Part shown: piece after piece, positions 7,492 through 15,519 of the stretch
Layout: every line of letters starts with the position of its first letter
Position numbering within the stretch: position 1 is the stretch's first letter
Source of the DNA: an uncultured Actinomyces sp.
Lineage (GTDB): Bacteria; Actinomycetota; Actinomycetes; Actinomycetales; Actinomycetaceae
Length of the DNA stretch: 18,410 nucleotides
Assembly: GCA_900541895.1 (NCBI GenBank)
Contig: UWSI01000030.1
Coordinates: 1 to 18,410 of the forward strand
Direction: 5' to 3'
Notes under the pieces: model-generated
Seen by the model: only the letters and a program-made list of their open reading frames with translations
Told to the model about the DNA's origin: nothing
The model's database searches: none
Position numbers and translations under genes: made by a program

Positions 7492-8064
7492 CTACTGCTG
7501 CGCTCCACTATTGGCGCGGATAACATCACCAAAAACACCTTGAGTTAGCGAACCGCTTTGTGCATCCAAGGTGCCGTACCGGGGATTGATTTCAACCTTG
7601 GTTGTTTGAATCGTATTCGCCAATTCCGCATTCACCTGGGCCAATTGCTGTTGAGACATCCCGGAGGAACGCAGCTTCTGCTGGGCGATCGAGTTCTTAA
7701 TGATGGTCTTCAGCAATGAGCTGGGATTCGTAATGGGCGTGCTCTTCCCACCACGCTGAACAACTTCTTGTCCCATTTCAGCAAGGCTGTCAGTGATTTC
7801 CTGGTCAGAGACCGTGATGCCGTTCTTCTCGGCAAGTTTGCCGATGGCCAGGTTCTGGTTCAGAGTCGGAAGCAACTGTGAGGCATCAACATCTTGACCA
7901 AGCAGCCCACTGAGCTGCTGGCTGGTCAAGCTCACATCGGCTTCACTGATACGCGTATCTCCAACGATTGCGGCAGTTCCCGGGTGAGCAGAGCAAGCTC
8001 CGAGTCCCAAACCACACACGGCAAGAAGGATCGCGGCCTTTGATGCGCGCGCACGTGAAACCAT
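7492..8064 (-). CDS. SurA-N-domain-like lipoprotein
   Basis: A 190-residue predicted lipoprotein. Residues 1-24 are a lipoprotein signal peptide: basic MVSRARASK, hydrophobic AAILLAVCGLGLG, lipobox Leu21-Gly-Ala-Cys24. The mature part resembles the N-terminal domain of SurA-type chaperones (AIVGDTRISEADV, then helical NQNLAIGKLAEKNGITVSDQEI). A late EINPRYGTLDAQSG segment is typical of actinobacterial members. There is no parvulin isomerase domain, so a chaperone or scaffold role outside the membrane is inference. The frame opens 8 codons earlier, but the ATG at 8062-8064 has GGAGG 8 bases upstream and gives a normal signal peptide. It starts 54 bases after the mfd stop, in the same operon, and is followed by a hairpin terminator. 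Confidence 0.85.
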   Translation of the reverse strand: MVSRARASKAAILLAVCGLGLGACSAHPGTAAIVGDTRISEADVSLTSQQLSGLLGQDVDASQLLPTLNQNLAIGKLAEKNGITVSDQEITDSLAEMGQEVVQRGGKSTPITNPSSLLKTIIKNSIAQQKLRSSGMSQQQLAQVNAELANTIQTTKVEINPRYGTLDAQSGSLTQGVFGDVIRANSGAQQ

Positions 8065-8072
8065 GAAAATAT

Positions 8073-8077
8073 CCTCC
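8073..8077 (-). promoter_or_regulatory. Shine-Dalgarno that sets the lipoprotein start
   Basis: GGAGG on the minus strand, 8 bases before the ATG at 8062-8064. It supports this start over the upstream in-frame ATG at 8088, which would put eight polar residues in front of the signal peptide. Confidence 0.75.
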
Positions 8078-8118
8078 GGTTCATTCACTTCGTAGTCAGT
8101 GTCAGTGTAGCGCTCTCA

Positions 8119-11100
8119 TCAGCGCGTTGACGCCACGGTCGGATTGAGAACCTTTGTCAGAAGGTTCTCAATCCATTCAAGCAAGGCATGATCGGTCAAA
8201 GGCACTCCCCCGACCCGCGCCGTCATGGGGAGCGGAACCAAAAGTTGGCGAACCGCAGCCTTAACAACACAACCGGGGTACAAACGCTTCAGACGAAGCG
8301 CCTGAGATTCCTTCAACTCGATCGGGTGAATACGCAGGTACTTGCCCTGCGTAGCGACTTCGTCGATTCCGATTTGCCGAAGAAGAGCACGCAGACGCGC
8401 AATTTCGAAAAGCAAGTCCACCTGAGGCGGAATGGGACCATAGCGGTCTGTAATTTCGTCGCGCAGATCCTTTTCCTGCTCGCTGTTTTCCACCGCGGCG
8501 ATCTTTCCGTAAACCTCCAAGCGCAAGCGTTCTGCGGAAATATAGCTTTCGGGAATATGCGCATCAACGGTCACGTCTAGGCGCAGATCCTTCTTCTCTT
8601 CCTTACGCTGACCCTTGAATGCCGCAACCGCATCGGCAACCATCCGCACGTAAAGGTCAAAGCCCACACCTTCAATGTGCCCCGACTGTGCACCGCCCAG
8701 AAGGTTACCGGCGCCTCGGATCTCAAGATCACGCTGCGCAACGGCAAGACCCGCCCCCAGATCAGCGTTCTGGGCAATCGTCTGCAACCTCTCATGAGCG
8801 GTTTCTGAAAGCGGGCGATCCGAGGGATAGAAGAAGTAGGCATAGGCGCGCTCGCGGCCTCGGCCCACACGCCCACGCAACTGGTGCAATTGGGACAGAC
8901 CAAAGGTATCCGCACGGTCAACGATCAACGTATTTGCATTGGAAATATCCAGACCGGTTTCCACGATGGTCGTGCACACCAGCACGTCAAAATCGTGGTT
9001 CCAGAAATCAACGATGACGCTTTCCAATTGATGTTCGTTGAGCTTTCCGTGGGCCACTCTAATTCGCGCTTCGGGAACAAGTTCTTGAATATGTGCTGCA
9101 ACCGAAGAAATCGAATCCACTCGGTTGTGGACGTAGAACACCTGCCCATCTCGCAGGAGCTCTCGGCGAATCGCTGCGCTGACCTGCGCATCGGTGTGGG
9201 CACCCACAAAGGTAAGGACGGGCTGTCGTTCTTCGGGAGGAGTCTGAAGAATCGACATTTCACGAATACCCGAAACCGCCATCTCCAAAGTTCTGGGAAT
9301 AGGCGTTGCCGACATCGAGAGAACATCGACATCCGCGCGCAGAGCTTTGAGCGTCTCCTTGTGTTCAACACCAAAACGCTGTTCCTCATCAATGATGACC
9401 AAGCCTAAGTCCTTGAAGGCAATGGCACCGCTGAGCAGCGAGTGGGTACCAATCACCAGGTCCACTCCTCCCGAGGCCAAGCCTTCCTTGACTTTCTCTG
9501 CTTCCTTCGGCGTTGAGAAGCGCGAGAGGGTGCCGATCGTCACTGGGAATCCCGCGTAACGCTCCGCAAAGGTTTCCGCGTGCTGTTGAACCAGAAGGGT
9601 CGTTGGAACCAACAGTGCGACCTGCTTGCCATCTTGAATTGCCTTAAAAGCCGCGCGCACGGCAATTTCGGTCTTTCCGTAGCCGACATCGCCCGTCAGC
9701 AGACGGTCCATGGGCATCGGCTTTTCCATATCCGCCTTGACTTCATCGATGGTCACCAGCTGATCGGGAGTCTCGACGTAGGGGAAGGAATCTTCCAATT
9801 CACGTTGCCAGGGTGTATCTGGGCCGAAGGCATGACCCTTTGTTGCCTGGCGGACGGCGTAGAGGCGGATGAGCTCTTGCGCGATTTCCTTAACGGCTTT
9901 GCGCGCCTTAGCTTTTGTTTTTTCCCAGTCGGCACCGCCCATCTTGGTCAGTGCGGGCTGATCAGACCCGGTGTATTTCGAGATCTGATCCAAGCTATCT
10001 GTGGGGATGAAGAGGCGGTCTCCGGGCTGTCCTCGTTTCGACGGCGCATATTCCAAGACCAGGTAGTCCCTGGTCACCTGACCATCACCGCGTCCAACGG
10101 TGCGGGACACCAATTCAATGAAGCGTCCAATGCCGTGCTGGTCGTGGACGATATAGTCCCCCGGATGCAGGCTGAGCGGATCAACGCCCTTGCGTCGCCT
10201 CGAGGGCATCTTGCGCATATCGCGAGTCGTCGCTCCAACCCGCCCAGAAAGATCCGACTCAGAGATAATCGCCAGTTTCAGATCCGGTGCGACAAAACCC
10301 TTTGTACGGGGAGCCGCCACAACATCAAGAACCGATGAATCTTGCGTGGGGTCGATTTCTTGAACAATGCGGCTTCCGATTCCCGCATCGGTTGCAATCG
10401 AATACAGGCGCCGTGCAGGGCCCTCACCTTCTGCAGCAAGGATGAGCGTCCATCCGTTGCGAATCAGCGTTCGAATATCCTCAAGTGCGCGCGTATAGTC
10501 CCCTCGGTAGGGGCGAACATCGCGCGCGCCAAGCGCCACCAAAGTGTCCGACACAATGACCGAGTGCGCTTCCTTTTTGAGCAGCGCCCCCGATGCGACA
10601 TCATTTCCCACCTCATCCCCGAGGCAGTGGGAATTCTTTGCCATGGCCTCGGCAAGTTCAGCCGGGGGAAGCGCCGTCAGCTCCCACCACGGGCGCCCCT
10701 GCGCTCCCCAAATCTCCTCGAGAGGGATGAAGGAGGCATCGCCCGCCTCGAGAGGGACCGCTCCCCCACCTGCGGCCTGTGACCATGCAGCAGAGAGAAA
10801 TTCTTCGGTTGTCGCAACCAAGTCCGTGCCGCGAGCGCGAATACGTTCGGGATCGATGGCGACAAAGAGTCCGCCCGCGGGGATCAGGTCAAGGAAGGAA
10901 TCCATTCCGCCGACAAGGATCGGTGCTAGGGATTCGAGGCCGGGAGCGGCAATTCCTTGAGAGGCAAGCTCGAGAATCTCTGCGGCGCCGGGCAGACGAT
11001 CCATCTCACCGCGGGCCTTTGCACGAACCTGCGGGGTCAGCAGTAATTCGCGGCAGGCAACAGCCCATACACCCGAATCAACAACTCCCAATGTTCGCTG

Positions 11101-11751
11101 ATCTGACAGTGAGAAGGCGCGGATTTCATCGACCTCATCCCCCCACAATTCGATACGCAGAGGATGTGCTTCCTGGGGCGGGAAAACATCAAGAATGCCA
11201 CCACGAACCGAGAATTGTCCGCGCTGCTCAACCATATCGACACGCGTATACCCCAGGTTTTCAAGCTCCCTGGCAAGGTTGGGTAGATCGACAATATCTC
11301 CGGCTTTAACACGTACGGGAGCACGATCCGCAATCCCGTGAATGATGGGCTGCATCAGCGCGCGAACTGGGATGACGACAACACTCAGTGCCCCGGCATG
11401 CTCGTCTCCCGATTGCGGGTGGATCAGACGACGTAGGACAGCAATCCTTTGCGCCATGGTGTCAACCTGCGGCGACAGGCGCTCGTGAGGCAGCGTTTCC
11501 CATGAGGGGAAAACCTCGACATCGTCAACCCATGCACGCAAAGCGCTTGCGGTTTCTTCTGCTTCACGTCCCGTAGGAACAATGACGTAAATTGTCTGAT
11601 CCCGGCGTTGAGCCATTGACGCGATCAGAGGAATGCGAGCACCCGCAGGCGCAACGACGCATCCTGATTCACCGTGATTGATGGATTCAAGGACGCAATG
11701 AAGCGCCTCATCCTGGGCAAAGACGGGAAGAAGAGCAGAAAACTGTGGCAC
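8119..11751 (-). CDS. mfd: Transcription-repair coupling factor
   Basis: Mfd, the ATP-driven DNA translocase that removes RNA polymerase stalled at lesions and recruits UvrA. At 1210 residues it is full length. The UvrB-like N-terminal module spans about 1-300 and includes VEQRGQFSVRGGILDVFPP (174-192). The RNA-polymerase-interaction domain begins at LHPGDYIVHDQHGIGRFIEL (528-547). The RecG-like helicase core has Walker A LTGDVGYGKT (685-694, Lys693), DEEQ box VIIDEEQRFG (785-794), SAT motif SMSATPIPRT (812-821), and motifs V/VI ETGLDISN and QLRGRVGRGRERAY (956-970 region). The C-terminal TRCF domain lies around 1055-1155. The GTG start at 11749-11751 directly follows the TAA stop of pth (TAAGTG), with GGAGCC upstream, so translation is probably coupled. 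Confidence 0.98.
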   Translation of the reverse strand: MPQFSALLPVFAQDEALHCVLESINHGESGCVVAPAGARIPLIASMAQRRDQTIYVIVPTGREAEETASALRAWVDDVEVFPSWETLPHERLSPQVDTMAQRIAVLRRLIHPQSGDEHAGALSVVVIPVRALMQPIIHGIADRAPVRVKAGDIVDLPNLARELENLGYTRVDMVEQRGQFSVRGGILDVFPPQEAHPLRIELWGDEVDEIRAFSLSDQRTLGVVDSGVWAVACRELLLTPQVRAKARGEMDRLPGAAEILELASQGIAAPGLESLAPILVGGMDSFLDLIPAGGLFVAIDPERIRARGTDLVATTEEFLSAAWSQAAGGGAVPLEAGDASFIPLEEIWGAQGRPWWELTALPPAELAEAMAKNSHCLGDEVGNDVASGALLKKEAHSVIVSDTLVALGARDVRPYRGDYTRALEDIRTLIRNGWTLILAAEGEGPARRLYSIATDAGIGSRIVQEIDPTQDSSVLDVVAAPRTKGFVAPDLKLAIISESDLSGRVGATTRDMRKMPSRRRKGVDPLSLHPGDYIVHDQHGIGRFIELVSRTVGRGDGQVTRDYLVLEYAPSKRGQPGDRLFIPTDSLDQISKYTGSDQPALTKMGGADWEKTKAKARKAVKEIAQELIRLYAVRQATKGHAFGPDTPWQRELEDSFPYVETPDQLVTIDEVKADMEKPMPMDRLLTGDVGYGKTEIAVRAAFKAIQDGKQVALLVPTTLLVQQHAETFAERYAGFPVTIGTLSRFSTPKEAEKVKEGLASGGVDLVIGTHSLLSGAIAFKDLGLVIIDEEQRFGVEHKETLKALRADVDVLSMSATPIPRTLEMAVSGIREMSILQTPPEERQPVLTFVGAHTDAQVSAAIRRELLRDGQVFYVHNRVDSISSVAAHIQELVPEARIRVAHGKLNEHQLESVIVDFWNHDFDVLVCTTIVETGLDISNANTLIVDRADTFGLSQLHQLRGRVGRGRERAYAYFFYPSDRPLSETAHERLQTIAQNADLGAGLAVAQRDLEIRGAGNLLGGAQSGHIEGVGFDLYVRMVADAVAAFKGQRKEEKKDLRLDVTVDAHIPESYISAERLRLEVYGKIAAVENSEQEKDLRDEITDRYGPIPPQVDLLFEIARLRALLRQIGIDEVATQGKYLRIHPIELKESQALRLKRLYPGCVVKAAVRQLLVPLPMTARVGGVPLTDHALLEWIENLLTKVLNPTVASTR

Positions 11752-12360
11752 TTAGGCTCCCTGACGCGTGTGCAGGCGCTGCTGCGCCTCACTGAAACTG
11801 GTGGTCACAATATCTTCGACAACATCGGCAGCCTGGGCGATGGTGACAGCTAGGTCTTCAAGCTCGCTGCCATTCATCCGAGCTAAGACGTAGTCAGCTG
11901 GATTCATGCGTCCCGGCGGACGTCCAATACCGATACGTAGACGGTTGTAGTCTTTTGTCCCCAGTACCTGGGAGATCGACTTCAAGCCGTTGTGCCCGCC
12001 TTCGCCACCACCGGTCTTCAAGCGCAATGAGCCAGCCGGAAGGTCCAAATCATCGTGGACGACCAAAAGATGCAAGGGATCAACATTCATAAACTTTGCA
12101 AGGCGACCAATGGGCCCGCCGGAGGTGTTCATGTAGGAATCGCTGGTTGCCACAATAACGCGGGGCCCAGGGATCCCTCCGGGAAGCATCCCCAGCCGAA
12201 TATCCGCGCAGTGGGTTCCCGAGCGGTGCGAACTGAGCTGCACTCCCGCATTGTGGGCAAGAAGATCGATGAGCATATGGCCGACGTTGTGACGCGTATT
12301 GGCGTACTGCGCGCCAGGGTTACCCAGGCCGACAACCATCCAGGGATCCGTTGAAGTCAT
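11752..12360 (-). CDS. pth: Peptidyl-tRNA hydrolase
   Basis: Peptidyl-tRNA hydrolase, 202 residues, which recycles tRNAs by cleaving peptides dropped by the ribosome. Active-site residues of the bacterial Pth family are present: Asn14 in GLGNPG, His24 in TRHNVGH, Asn78 in SYMNTSG, Asp103 in VVHDDLDLP, and Asn124 in GGHNGLKS. GIGRPPGRM (144-152) is also typical. The ATG at 12358-12360 lacks a clear ribosome site. A second in-frame ATG seven codons later (MVVGLGNPG) is possible but leaves little before the core. The stop codon touches the mfd start with no gap. A long hairpin separates it from galK, 81 bases upstream. Confidence 0.97.
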   Translation of the reverse strand: MTSTDPWMVVGLGNPGAQYANTRHNVGHMLIDLLAHNAGVQLSSHRSGTHCADIRLGMLPGGIPGPRVIVATSDSYMNTSGGPIGRLAKFMNVDPLHLLVVHDDLDLPAGSLRLKTGGGEGGHNGLKSISQVLGTKDYNRLRIGIGRPPGRMNPADYVLARMNGSELEDLAVTIAQAADVVEDIVTTSFSEAQQRLHTRQGA

Positions 12361-12368
12361 AGAACGAT

Positions 12369-12414
12369 TGTGCCACCCCCTTCCTGCATCTGCGTCCAGG
12401 AAAGAGGTGGCACA
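12369..12414 (-). repeat. Two-tier hairpin between galK and pth
   Basis: Outer arms TGTGCCACC (12369-12377) and GGTGGCACA (12406-12414) form a 9-bp perfect stem. Inside them TTCCTG (12381-12386) pairs with CAGGAA (12397-12402) across a 10-base loop, with a 3x3 internal loop between the two tiers. There is no U-tract after it on the minus strand; pth starts 8 bases on. It could attenuate read-through from galK or shield the pth leader. The structure is visible; its role is inference. Confidence 0.55.
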
Positions 12415-12441
12415 CCTCGCTCATCCGTCAATTGCGTGGCA

Positions 12442-13686
12442 TCAGAGTTTGCCGGCCGGCGCAGAAGGTACAGCGACAATGAATGCCGGTGCATCCAATC
12501 CGCGTTCGCTATAAGCCTGTGCGACCGCCTGCGCGGTTTCCTCTAGGCGCTCGCGGTCAACAAGCGCAATTGCGCTTCCACCAAAGCCACCACCGGTCAT
12601 CCGCGCTCCATAAGCTCCCGCTGCTCGCGCGGCGTCAACGGCAACATCGAGCTCGAGGCACGACACTTCGTAATCATCGCGCAGCGAGTCATGTGAATCA
12701 TTCATGAGAGCGCCCACGACTTTAAGGCGATCCCCCTCAAGCGGCCCCTCCTGCAGGAGCTCAATAAGGGCACGGGTGCGCGCAATTTCAGAAACAACAT
12801 GACGCATACGCTTGACCAAGCGCTCATCACTCAAAGCCTGAGTGGCGGCCTCAAGATCCTCGACGTCAACAAGCTGATCAACGCCCAACTGGAGTGCGGC
12901 CTCTTCACAATCGGCACGACGCTGACCATACTGCCCGTCTGCGAGCGAATGAGCAGCACGGGTATCAATGACCAGTAAAGCAAGCCCTTGCGATTCCAGA
13001 TCGAAAGGAATGTGCTCAACGCTCATATCTCGACAATCCAGTGCCAGCGCGTGTCCACTGAGGCAGCGCAGTGAAGCAGTCTGGTCCAGGCCGCCGGTGT
13101 TCGCGCCTGCGATCTGATTTTCTGCCATGCGAGCACACTCGACAAGGATTGCTCGACCCTTATCGTTCGGCGCACTCAGCGGGCCCGCCAACCCCAGCCC
13201 ATCGGCCTCGTCAATCGCGACAGCCATCGCGCACTCGAGTGCAGCCGAAGATGAAAGCCCACCACCGCGGGGCACGCAGGAGTAGAGCGCGGCGTCAAAA
13301 CCACGAAGGGGGCCATACCCCGACTTTTCGAGGGCCCAAGCAACGCCAGAAAGATATGCGGCCCAGCCATTTACTTCACCCTCGCAGCCGCGCGGAGCAA
13401 TGAGGTCGAGGTCTAACTCATCCACGGCCTCGCGAGTCTGGGGCGACACCAGGCGCAGCAAACGGTCTTCGCGAGGGGCATAGGCAATGAACGCCCGATG
13501 CGGCAGTGCGATTGGCAGACAGGGACCACCGTTGTAGTCGACGTGCTCGCCAATAACGTTGACACGTCCAGGGGCAGACCAGACATCTTGGGGCTGGTAG
13601 CCAAAAGTTTCTTCAAAGAGTTGAGCAGCTAGTTCGCGTCCTTCTTCGGCGCTTAAAGCCGCTGACCATGACAGTTCCACGTGCAC
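12442..13686 (-). CDS. galK: Galactokinase
   Basis: Galactokinase of the GHMP kinase family, 414 residues. It phosphorylates alpha-D-galactose at C1 in the Leloir pathway. The galactokinase signature is GRVNVIGEHVDYNGG (40-54), the ATP-binding GHMP motif is VPRGGGLSSSAALE (138-151), the catalytic Asp201 is in GGLDQTAS, and the third motif is ARMTGGGFGGSAIA (361-374). The frame opens with GTG at 13684-13686. A second GTG two codons later (13678-13680) has better spacing (9 bases) from AAGGA, so the true start is uncertain by two residues. No other galactose gene is in the window, so it stands apart from galT/galE here. It is divergent from the 2H-phosphoesterase gene across about 150 bases that show no clear promoter. 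Confidence 0.96.
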   Translation of the reverse strand: MHVELSWSAALSAEEGRELAAQLFEETFGYQPQDVWSAPGRVNVIGEHVDYNGGPCLPIALPHRAFIAYAPREDRLLRLVSPQTREAVDELDLDLIAPRGCEGEVNGWAAYLSGVAWALEKSGYGPLRGFDAALYSCVPRGGGLSSSAALECAMAVAIDEADGLGLAGPLSAPNDKGRAILVECARMAENQIAGANTGGLDQTASLRCLSGHALALDCRDMSVEHIPFDLESQGLALLVIDTRAAHSLADGQYGQRRADCEEAALQLGVDQLVDVEDLEAATQALSDERLVKRMRHVVSEIARTRALIELLQEGPLEGDRLKVVGALMNDSHDSLRDDYEVSCLELDVAVDAARAAGAYGARMTGGGFGGSAIALVDRERLEETAQAVAQAYSERGLDAPAFIVAVPSAPAGKL

Positions 13687-13838
13687 ACTTCCTTGGGTGT
13701 TTCAAACTCGTACGCTACCGACAATCCTAGCCTATTCAGGCAGTTCTCTACGCAACGATCTTTGCCAGCTCAATGTGCCCCGAAGCCCCACGTCCATGTA
13801 CCATGAGCAGGTTCCTATTCCCCATTTCAGGTAGTTCA

Positions 13839-14381
13839 ATGTATCTTCCACAGCGCTTACCGGGCCAAGAATGGCTGGGCGTTGTTGTTGCCCTGCCTGA
13901 ACCATGGGTGAGCGTTCTTACCGATATCCGCGTGAGCCTTGGGGATGATCAGGGCACGAAGGTGCCCGCGCACATCACAATTTTGCCGCCCACCACAGTG
14001 GATACGGAACGGCGCGAAGAAGTGATTGAGCACCTTCGCAGCGTCGCGCAGCGCTACACGCCTTTCCGCGTCACTCTGGGAGATACCGGCACTTTCCGCC
14101 CCGTTTCTCCCGTCGTTTACCTTTCCCTTGCCGAGGGCGAGCGCGAGTGCACGATGTTGGCCGAAGATATTCGCTCGGGTCCCTTGGATGCACCTGTACG
14201 CTTCCCCTATCACGCTCACGTCACCTTGGCGCAGGGCGTCCCCGACGCGGTCCTTGATCGCGCAATGAGTTTGGGTCCCTGCGACGAGGCCTCGTGGATG
14301 GTTCCCGGATTCCGCTTAGATCGCGTGGATGAGAACGGCGTTTACTCTTCCATGGCCCTCTTTGATTTCGAGAGCGCCTGA
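13839..14381 (+). CDS. 2H phosphoesterase (2'-5' RNA ligase family)
   Basis: A 180-residue protein of the 2H phosphoesterase superfamily (LigT/2'-5' RNA ligase-like), whose members act on 2',3'-cyclic phosphates or 2'-5' bonds in RNA or nucleotides. The two defining HxT motifs are present: His45-Ile-Thr47 in VPAHITILPP and His127-Val-Thr129 in YHAHVTLAQG, about 80 residues apart as the family requires. No signal peptide. The frame opens upstream at 13773, but the ATG at 13839-13841 follows AGGTAG at reasonable spacing and begins MYLPQRLPGQ, so it is preferred; the ATG at 13803 has no ribosome site. It ends 4 bases from the stop of the convergent xth gene. The physiological substrate cannot be told from sequence. 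Confidence 0.85.
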   Translation: MYLPQRLPGQEWLGVVVALPEPWVSVLTDIRVSLGDDQGTKVPAHITILPPTTVDTERREEVIEHLRSVAQRYTPFRVTLGDTGTFRPVSPVVYLSLAEGERECTMLAEDIRSGPLDAPVRFPYHAHVTLAQGVPDAVLDRAMSLGPCDEASWMVPGFRLDRVDENGVYSSMALFDFESA

Positions 14382-14385
14382 GTAC

Positions 14386-15216
14386 TTAGAGTTCGTAGCT
14401 CACCGACAGCGGGGCGTGGTCGCTCCACCGTTCCTCGTACGAGGCCGCACGGCCAATTGAGAAAGACTGGGCCTTTGCAGCCAGCGCGGGTGTTGCGAAC
14501 TGATAATCGATACGCCAACCGGTGTCATTGGTAAATGCCTGACCGCGCTGGGACCACCATGTGTAAGGTCCCTGAACATCTCCAGCAAGATCACGCATGA
14601 CATCATGCCACCCCGCATCAAGCCACTGATCCAGGAATGCAATTTCCTCATCGAGCACGCCCGCACGCTTATTGTGGTTCGACGTCCAATTCTTAATATC
14701 GGACCTGGTGCGAACGATATTGAAATCTCCGGCCACAACGGTTCCTAAGATGTCCGTAGAGCCTGCTTCGGCCTCGGAAAGGAGCTCCCCCATGCGCTGA
14801 CCAATGCGCGGAAGGTGAGCCATCTTCGCGTCCTGCTTGGGGGTGTCTTTTTCACCCGAGTGGAAGTATGCCGAAACAACGCGGACGCTCCCCGCCTTGG
14901 TTTCAACCACCGCTTCTAGCCAGCGTCCCGAATCAACATCGGTTTCCTGATCATCAAGGGAAAGGCGCGGTTCTGCGCTGATATGAGCGCTATCCTTGCG
15001 CACTGCAACTGCAACGCCAGCACGTCCCTTGATTCGACAGGGAAGAATGATGCTGTCCCACGAATCGCCCAGCAGTTCAGTGGCGATTTCTTCATCCGCA
15101 CGGACTTCTTGGAGAAGAAGAACATCACAGGGGTTGGCATCGAGCCATTCCATCATGCCCTTGCGGTGTGCGGCGCGGATTCCGTTGACATTAACGCTGG
15201 TAACAGTGAAAGCCAT
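14386..15216 (-). CDS. xth: Exodeoxyribonuclease III
   Basis: A 276-residue exonuclease/endonuclease/phosphatase-fold enzyme of the ExoIII (Xth) type, acting in base-excision repair as AP endonuclease and 3'-phosphodiesterase. Visible active-site elements: Asn9/Asn11 in SVNVNGIRAA, metal-binding Glu37 in LLLQEVR, Tyr117 in SAYFHSG, Asp164/Asn166 in AGDFNIV, Asp237 in WRIDYQF, and the Asp266-His267 pair in WSDHAPLSV. The DNA-binding insert with WWSQRGQAF and TGWRIDY is typical of ExoIII. The ATG at 15214-15216 has no ribosome site; instead a TACACT hexamer lies 7 bases upstream, suggesting a leaderless transcript. It is convergent with the 2H-phosphoesterase gene with 4 bases between stops. 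Confidence 0.95.
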   Translation of the reverse strand: MAFTVTSVNVNGIRAAHRKGMMEWLDANPCDVLLLQEVRADEEIATELLGDSWDSIILPCRIKGRAGVAVAVRKDSAHISAEPRLSLDDQETDVDSGRWLEAVVETKAGSVRVVSAYFHSGEKDTPKQDAKMAHLPRIGQRMGELLSEAEAGSTDILGTVVAGDFNIVRTRSDIKNWTSNHNKRAGVLDEEIAFLDQWLDAGWHDVMRDLAGDVQGPYTWWSQRGQAFTNDTGWRIDYQFATPALAAKAQSFSIGRAASYEERWSDHAPLSVSYEL

Positions 15217-15223
15217 GGGCTTC

Positions 15224-15229
15224 AGTGTA
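15224..15229 (-). promoter_or_regulatory. Candidate -10 element of xth (leaderless)
   Basis: On the minus strand TACACT (TAnnnT form) ends exactly 7 bases before the xth ATG, which would put transcription start on the A of the start codon. No Shine-Dalgarno is present, which fits. No good -35 hexamer is visible. Confidence 0.45.
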
Positions 15230-15324
15230 CTTGCTTACGAATCAGCGGGCTGAGAAAGCGTTCTTTACCTTCAGTGAAATCGCGCTCTATCAACTGCAGT
15301 ATCAGACGTTGACGAACTAGTTTT

Positions 15325-15456
15325 ATGGAAATAGACCTTCCATCCAAGGAGTGCCATCCGCACTGTAGTCATGCACGAACGCCGCTTGAGCAGGCTGCCG
15401 AAGGATATGCCGCAATGGACGAGCGCCGCGCAACAAAGGTGATGTTGGAACTCTAA
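15325..15456 (+). pseudogene. Remnant of a zinc alcohol dehydrogenase (C-terminus only)
   Basis: A 43-codon open stretch ending in TAA. Its last 24 residues read PLEQAAEGYAAMDERRATKV plus MLEL, which matches the familiar C-terminus of zinc-dependent alcohol dehydrogenases (a helix ending in a Tyr-x-x-Met-Asp-x-Arg pattern, then a KVML-type final strand). The preceding residues (KECHPHCSHART) do not continue the family sensibly, and in-frame stops precede 15313. The catalytic and Rossmann domains are absent from the window, so this is a decayed leftover, not a gene. It lies in the 303-base gap between xth and the CDF gene; the remaining part (15230-15324) shows nothing else I can name. Family identification is by recognition, not by search. 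Confidence 0.6.
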
Positions 15457-15480
15457 TCATCAGCTTCATCAACTCTCAGT

Positions 15481-15505
15481 GCCCTGTCTTCAATGAAGAT
15501 AGGGC
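15481..15505. promoter_or_regulatory. Palindromic operator candidate at the CDF promoter
   Basis: Two 12-base arms, GCCCTGTCTTCA and TGAAGATAGGGC, around a single central A (15493). Eleven of 12 pairs are perfect; one is G/T. It ends 2 bases before the -10 hexamer and covers the -35 position, where a repressor would block polymerase. Its layout (12-1-12) recalls ArsR/SmtB-type sites, but the bases match no consensus I know. It could instead be a U-less terminator left from the dehydrogenase remnant. Confidence 0.5.
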
Positions 15506-15507
15506 GC

Positions 15508-15513
15508 TATACT
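15508..15513 (+). promoter_or_regulatory. -10 element of the CDF gene (leaderless)
   Basis: TATACT, close to the TATAAT consensus, with 6 bases between it and the ATG at 15520-15522. Transcription would start at or beside the A of the start codon. There is no ribosome site before that ATG. The -35 region is occupied by the palindrome and shows no TTGACA. Confidence 0.6.
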
Positions 15514-15519
15514 TGCTTT

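Noticed and set aside
9580..10338. A 252-codon plus-strand open frame opposite mfd
   Set aside because: Long antisense frames are expected in genes with this codon bias; no motif, ribosome site or promoter supports it.
13687..13838. Divergent galK / 2H-phosphoesterase promoters
   Set aside because: Isolated TAGGAT and TTGCCA hexamers are present but no pair has proper spacing.
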